From positions 8,682 through 19,773 of the forward strand of contig NWUY0300005770.1 in the NCBI GenBank assembly GCA_004151065.3: DNA of 11,092 bases. Reading direction: 5' to 3'. The position numbers were made by a program, and so were the translations under genes. Origin of the DNA: Larix sibirica (lineage: Eukaryota > Streptophyta > Pinopsida > Pinales > Pinaceae). The notes under the pieces were generated by a model. The model made no database searches, had not been told where the DNA came from, and saw only the letters and a program-made list of their open reading frames with translations. Numbering within the stretch: the first letter of the stretch is position 1; each line of letters opens with the position of its first letter. Positions 7,195 through 11,092 of this stretch are shown piece by piece.

Positions 7195-7481
7195 GATTGT
7201 CCATATACATACTGTATTGATTCCTCTCATCAAAGGCTTGAAATACTTCCAGCGCTAAGATGCCTTCTTTGCATACAATGACACAGGACATAATAGTACA
7301 CCATGATGCATTAAGATATTGGGGTTGATTCCACATTGTTCATGTGCAGCCTAGGATAAAATGTTTGACCGTGACATGGTTATTCCTGCTTTTAATTGTA
7401 TCCTGTTACAGATTGCTTTTACATAAATGATTCTGCTTTATTGGCATTATGATTTACATAGCTTTTGATGATGATTCACAT
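7195..7481. other. noncoding spacer before the LTR
   Basis: No gene or clear repeat seen. A short minus-strand frame overlaps it but shows no recognisable motif. Confidence 0.5.
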
Positions 7482-7700
7482 TGTAGGATCCCTATTTAGG
7501 AAATTTGAACCACCCTGCCTATCAGTCTCTTTCAATGTCTGTACAGAATACGAGGATTCTGACTGTGTCAAGGCCCCAGGAACTGTGTACCAATTTTTCC
7601 ATTTCCTGCTTCAAGGAATGTGTGGCACCGGCGTGCCTCGTCTGCAAGGGTCTGGTCAACTTCCGACTAATACACCTGCACTACGCCTCTTCACTCAAGG

Positions 7701-7897
7701 TCTGCCCATAACTACGCCTTGAGCTACTGACTGTTAAATCACATCAAGCAATCACTCAGGCCACTCACCAACAATACTTTTGCAACAGTTCAACACTTAT
7801 CTGCCCATAACTACGCCTTGAGCTACTGACTGTTAAATCACATCAAGCAATACTCAGGCCACTCACCAACAATACTTTTGCAACAGTTCAACACTTA
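7701..7897 (+). repeat. near-perfect tandem duplication, 99-bp unit
   Basis: 7701-7799 (99 bp) is followed directly by 7800-7897 (98 bp). The two are identical by eye except for one missing C (CAATCACTC versus CAATACTC). This near-identity implies a recent event or an assembly artefact. It lies in the presumed U5 of the LTR and contains no obvious regulatory motif. Confidence 0.95.
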
Positions 7898-8010
7898 GTT
7901 AATTCTTAAGCATACATGTTATATGAATTTTGCATTACAAGTAAACAAGCATACACATAAAGAGATCACAGTACAGAAGTATAGGTGGTGCCCAACAAGA
8001 CACTTTAACA

Positions 8011-8016
8011 TTTATT
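8011..8016 (-). terminator. AATAAA polyadenylation signal in LTR
   Basis: Minus-strand AATAAA in the context CATAATAAATG, about 375 bp downstream of the LTR TATA box in the direction of transcription. It would end the element's transcript and set the R/U5 border shortly to the left, near 7990. Confidence 0.45.
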
Positions 8017-8390
8017 ATGAAGAATGATACAACAGTATACAAAGTACATCAAGGAGGTGTGCCCAACCCGGCAGGCACCTTTTTACAAGTGTACAACAAT
8101 TTTTGGCACTTATGCCCATATAAGTATCCATACAAGAATGTTTAGAGTCTAGACAACTCCTGGGCGTACCCTGCCTGACCACCAAGCAAGCTTGCCTAGG
8201 TGCCACCATGTCTGCACATTGTCACCCTGAAGCACCTACAGAACTACCACTGTGCATCTTGTCTTCTTCACCAAGTCTGCGTCTCTATCTCCAAGTATTG
8301 CACTAGCCATATTGTGCCCTTTCCCTTTGACCTCAGACTTGTTTCTTTTTTACCACTTCATGATGATGATCTTTGCACAAGTGTGTCCCT

Positions 8391-8399
8391 CCTTTTATA
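8391..8399 (-). promoter_or_regulatory. LTR TATA box
   Basis: Minus-strand TATAAAAGG, in the context CACTATAAAAGGAGGGA, is a textbook plant retrotransposon TATA box. Transcription would start around 8360-8370 and run left. In a 3' LTR it could drive readthrough into 7481 and beyond, toward and antisense to the ligase copies. That is inference only. Confidence 0.6.
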
Positions 8400-8897
8400 G
8401 TGAGAGGTGCCAACATCCTTCCTTGCCTTGAGGAGGTGTGCACACCACTCAACTCTTTAAGGTGGTCTGGACTGTGACCTATTCACGTGCATGCCCGTTG
8501 CTCGGTCCTTGCCTTGCGTGCACAATCTCCCTCGCAGCCCCTTCATGTCTCATGTGGCGCATCGAGTGAACCTACATCCAAGGCATTTCATGGGTGCGTC
8601 CACCAAGCACACCATGTTCTGGGCGCCTTGGGCTCGTGTCAAGCTCGCCGTGGCTCCAAGTCTACCATGTGTCTGCCTATAAAGACACTTGCCTCACTTA
8701 GTCGATTTCATGCCTTAGGCAATTTATTGTCGTTGGCTTGCCTTGCTGCCACAAGGCTTTGCAGTCCACATCGAATCCATCTTATGGCTCATGCAATGCA
8801 CCCAACTATGTGCCTAGTCCATAACATGCTATTTTGTTGTTTGTCATTCTGTCGAGAAGAGGAGCACTCGTCAAGCACTGACGTCAAGGGCGAGATA

Positions 8898-8911
8898 TTC
8901 TCCCCCATTTG
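8898..8911 (-). promoter_or_regulatory. polypurine tract before 3' LTR
   Basis: The minus strand reads CCAAATGGGGGAGAA, ending at 8898. A GGGGGAGAA run just before the 3' LTR is the common plus-strand primer of plant Ty3/gypsy elements. It fixes the inner LTR edge to within about 10-20 bp. Confidence 0.6.
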
Positions 8912-9852
8912 GAGTCGTTGCTGTCCCTGACAATGTCCATCCAATTGTAAGCCTTCTTCCCACACCTACCTTTAACATATTGCCTTCATCCAAATTGATT
9001 CCACCAATGATCAAAGCTTCTGCACCACTTTCTCATCTCAAAGCTTCAATGCTTCGGCCCGAATGTCAATGCCTCAAACTATTAGAATGCCTCTGTCCAA
9101 CACTGTTGCCATCTACTGCAGCACCAAGCAACCTTCTTGCCAAGGTCACCCAAGTGCTCACAAACCTGTTGTTCTCAAGTTTGTATGTTCAGACTTACTC
9201 ATCTATTCGTCATGCCTACTAAGAGTCATCACGCTCTTTCCCTCAGCTCAATTCCCTCATGTTCAGTTGCACTGCGCCATCATGTCTAGGCAAGTTGGGT
9301 AGCTAATCCAATTTAGTGCCTAACTCATGAAATGTTTCTGTCACGAGTCTCTCAAACCAACATACTTTTACCCAGCTCTTTCCTGCATGCTTCCTAGATT
9401 GTCAGTTTTCATTACGAAGTTTCTATCGCAACTTAGAAACTTCAAGTTGTCATTAAGCCCTCTGTGCACAAGTTTTCCACAGCTATGCTTATCTTCAATC
9501 TTGCTTGCCTCCATCTCCCTCAGGTGTAAAAATTATTGCTGAATAAGTGCCACACTGCACTTTTCTCTCTTCTTGGGCACCATCACTATGGCACCCCTTT
9601 CTCGGCTTGCTACCTACTCCTAAACAGTGTGTCGCCTTTCAGCTGCTCTAATAGAATGAAGTGGGCAAGTGGCCATTACGATCACTACCTCCAAATGAAC
9701 CAACAGTCCATCCCATCTCTATCTTTGAATTGTCTAAGTCGCGCGACTTTGTTGCAACGTCGTGCTGCTTCCTACTCAAGTACAACAAGAGAAACCCTCG
9801 AGTCTGTGCCCCATGCTTTCTCTATCGAGGTTACCATCGACTTCACCATGGT
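8912..9852 (-). other. retrotransposon interior without recognisable coding
   Basis: In the minus-strand sense this stretch lies between the protease and the polypurine tract. Frames are broken by frequent stops and I recognise no reverse transcriptase, RNase H or integrase motif. Some short segments may be decayed C-terminal polyprotein or 3' leader, but I cannot support that. Open frames on the plus strand here are antisense and look accidental. Confidence 0.5.
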
Positions 9853-10399
9853 TTACATCACGGTGAACTTCTCCTCCAACGACTTCATCAAACCACTGGT
9901 CGTCAAAGTCTGCATCAAGCTTCCCACCAAGGCTTTCTTACTTGATCTTCCTTTTGCGGCCATGCACTCACACTTTCCACCATCCAAAAGCTTGCCTACT
10001 TGATTGCTTGTGGCCACCATACTCATCACAGTGATCCGCGTTGCTGCACCTAAACACCTCTGCACAGTAGGAATGATGTGAGCTTGGTCCTTTTCAAGAA
10101 TGACCAAACAGTCTAAGTGAGGCATCGACACCACCTTCGCTGTCCTCGTGAACTCCTGTCCCATGACTAAATTGAAGTCATCCATGGGCACTACTGGGAA
10201 GTTTGCAGTTCCCTTCCACGGTCGAAGCTTCAAAGAGACTCCATTGGCCATGCCAACTAGCTTTTCCACTTCTGAGTTCATAGCTTTGAAAGAGTTTTGC
10301 ATGGGCTCAAGCTCCAACCCATCCTCCTTAGCCACTTCGTCCTTCATAAAATTGTGAGTTGTGCCCCACTGTCAACCATTGCCACGATTGACTTGTTGT
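9853..10399 (-). pseudogene. retrotransposon aspartic protease, frameshifted
   Basis: The catalytic motif MVDSGA is encoded with its Asp codon at 10371-10373. Two extra bases at 10360-10361 then shift the frame right after the motif, so active site and body lie in different frames. The body from 10347 leftward has VEKLVGMANGVSLKLRPWKG, then FPVVPMDDFNLVMG. This matches the flap and hydrophobic-hydrophobic-Gly part of plant gag-asp proteases, which cut the Gag-Pol polyprotein. The frame stops at 9853-9855 after about 164 residues, with no reverse transcriptase following. A third shift separates it from the Gag linker upstream. Confidence 0.85.
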
Positions 10400-11092
10400 T
10401 TATTGCACCTCTACATAGCTAAGTCTTGTGAAGCCATGCTCTTGACTTGTGGTAGATCGATTTGCCACTCCCACATTCAAGACTTGCATGACACCAATCG
10501 AAGGCTGTGTCATCTTCTCAGCTGTGTTGAGAGTTTGCAACCTTAGTGAACAGTTCTTACGTAATGGTTTTGCCCACAAATCCAACAAGAAACGGGTTTG
10601 GCTTCCTTTTTGTCTTTAGATGCATTTGGTTGTCGTGCCTTTTCCTCGCGCCCTTGCTTCCTAGATGGTTTCTTGTTCTTTGCCGACTTCTTATTCTTGC
10701 CTGCTTGCTTCTCTCTCGAAGCATCACCTTCCAAGTTTTTGCTTGACCTTGCTTTGTAGTCATGTAGTTTGTCTATTGATGTTATCATTGCAGCAGGACT
10801 TTGCATATTTTGCTTACGCAACTCCATCTGTGCCCAAAGTTGAAGTCCTTTTATAAAATGATACAAGCAATCTTCTTTGGACATGTCGGGAATTTCCAAC
10901 ATGAGGCTGGTATATGACTTAATGTAGGCTTGAAGGCTCGTCACATGTTTGAGTTCCATCAGCTAATTCCTTGCAATCCAAGGTTGATTCTCGGGTCCAA
11001 ATTGTGCCTTCAAGGCTTCTTTCATATTGGCCCAGTTGTCTATCTTCGCCACATTGCGTGCGGCTTCCAAGTCTTTTGCCCTGGTTCTCCAC
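10400..11092 (-). pseudogene. retrotransposon Gag with zinc knuckle, broken, partial
   Basis: Minus-strand Gag runs in from beyond the right edge. It shows the capsid-type retrotrans_gag pattern: IDNWANMKEALKAQFGPEN, then LKHVTSLQAYIKSYTSLMLEI and FIKGLQLWAQMELRK. A Lys/Arg-rich stretch and a CCHC knuckle follow: Cys codons at 10585-10587 and 10576-10578, His at 10564-10566. The last Cys codon (10550-10552) is in another frame because one base is missing in between. TAG at 10963-10965 interrupts the capsid part. From 10549 to 10400 the shifted frame continues as a linker to the protease. Gag packages the element's RNA; this copy cannot make it. Confidence 0.85.

Larger units (their letters stand above)
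7482..8897 (-). repeat. candidate 3' LTR, about 1.4 kb
   Basis: On the minus strand the LTR would start TATCTCGCCC next to the polypurine tract (TG to TA decay at the terminus is inferred) and end GGATCCTACA at 7482. A TATA box at 8391-8399 and AATAAA at 8011-8016 lie in the right order for U3, R and U5. This gives a U3 of about 500 bp and a long U5. The 5' LTR is outside the window, so neither edge can be confirmed by comparison. A rival right edge is the TGACGTCA at 8879-8886. Confidence 0.5.
7482..11092 (-). mobile_element. Ty3/gypsy-type LTR retrotransposon, 3' part, decayed
   Basis: Read on the minus strand from the right edge, the order is Gag, CCHC zinc knuckle, aspartic protease, about 940 bp without recognisable coding, a polypurine tract, then a candidate 3' LTR. 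The 5' LTR, primer-binding site and Gag N-terminus lie beyond 11092. No reverse transcriptase, RNase H or integrase core was recognised between protease and LTR, so the copy is internally deleted or belongs to a non-autonomous gag-protease family. Several frameshifts and a nonsense codon show it is inactive. The left boundary is uncertain. Confidence 0.75.

Noticed and set aside
7465-7722. Plus-strand frame of 85 codons and an overlapping 68-codon frame
   Set aside because: Both overlap the presumed LTR end antisense, share no motif with any family I recognise and run into the 99-bp tandem repeat.
8487-8930. Plus-strand frame of 147 codons
   Set aside because: It lies antisense in the presumed U3 of the LTR and crosses the LTR edge. 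It is Ser/Leu/Cys/His-rich and shows no family motif.
9536-10003. Plus-strand frame of 155 codons
   Set aside because: It is antisense to the protease region and interior of the retrotransposon, with no recognisable domain.

Overview
This looks like nuclear DNA of a land plant, probably a seed plant. The signs are AT-rich gene-poor sequence, a plant-type zinc-ribbon/RING-H2 ubiquitin ligase gene, a fragment of a plant leucine-rich-repeat receptor kinase of the HAIKU2/RLK7-like group, and a Ty3/gypsy-type LTR retrotransposon. I cannot name the species; a large repeat-rich genome, perhaps a gymnosperm, is only a guess. One N at 4243 shows this is a draft assembly.

Layout. 1-1290 is AT-rich intergenic DNA with two possible tRNA-like SINE heads, a (TAAA)5 microsatellite and a 58-bp-period repeat. 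1291-1539 is the probable promoter/5' UTR of the ligase gene. 1540-2952 is ligase copy 1. It has its start codon, zinc ribbon and acidic middle, but two in-frame nonsense codons remove nearly all of the RING. 3345-4100 is a decayed receptor-kinase fragment. 4244-4999 is ligase copy 2. It has a complete RING-H2 but no 5' half, and begins abruptly in an acidic-codon repeat next to the N. Copy 1 is homologous to copy 2 over 2197-3341 and 4244-5390, including the 3' flanks. 5391-7481 is noncoding DNA with local duplications, a perfect 21-bp inverted repeat and a 50-codon membrane-type ORF. 7482-11092 is the 3' part of a minus-strand retrotransposon: a candidate 3' LTR, a polypurine tract, and decayed protease and Gag. 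No reverse transcriptase or integrase core is recognisable, and the element runs off the right edge.

Main observation. The two ligase copies have complementary defects, and similarity between them changes in steps. There are 7 differences in the first 50 bp, none in the next 379 bp, then 28 in 327 bp to the end of the reading frame. That pattern fits a gene-conversion tract or an assembly chimera. I see no operon-like cooperation: this is a duplicated, partly dead gene locus beside a dead transposon. I found no convincing new biological system.
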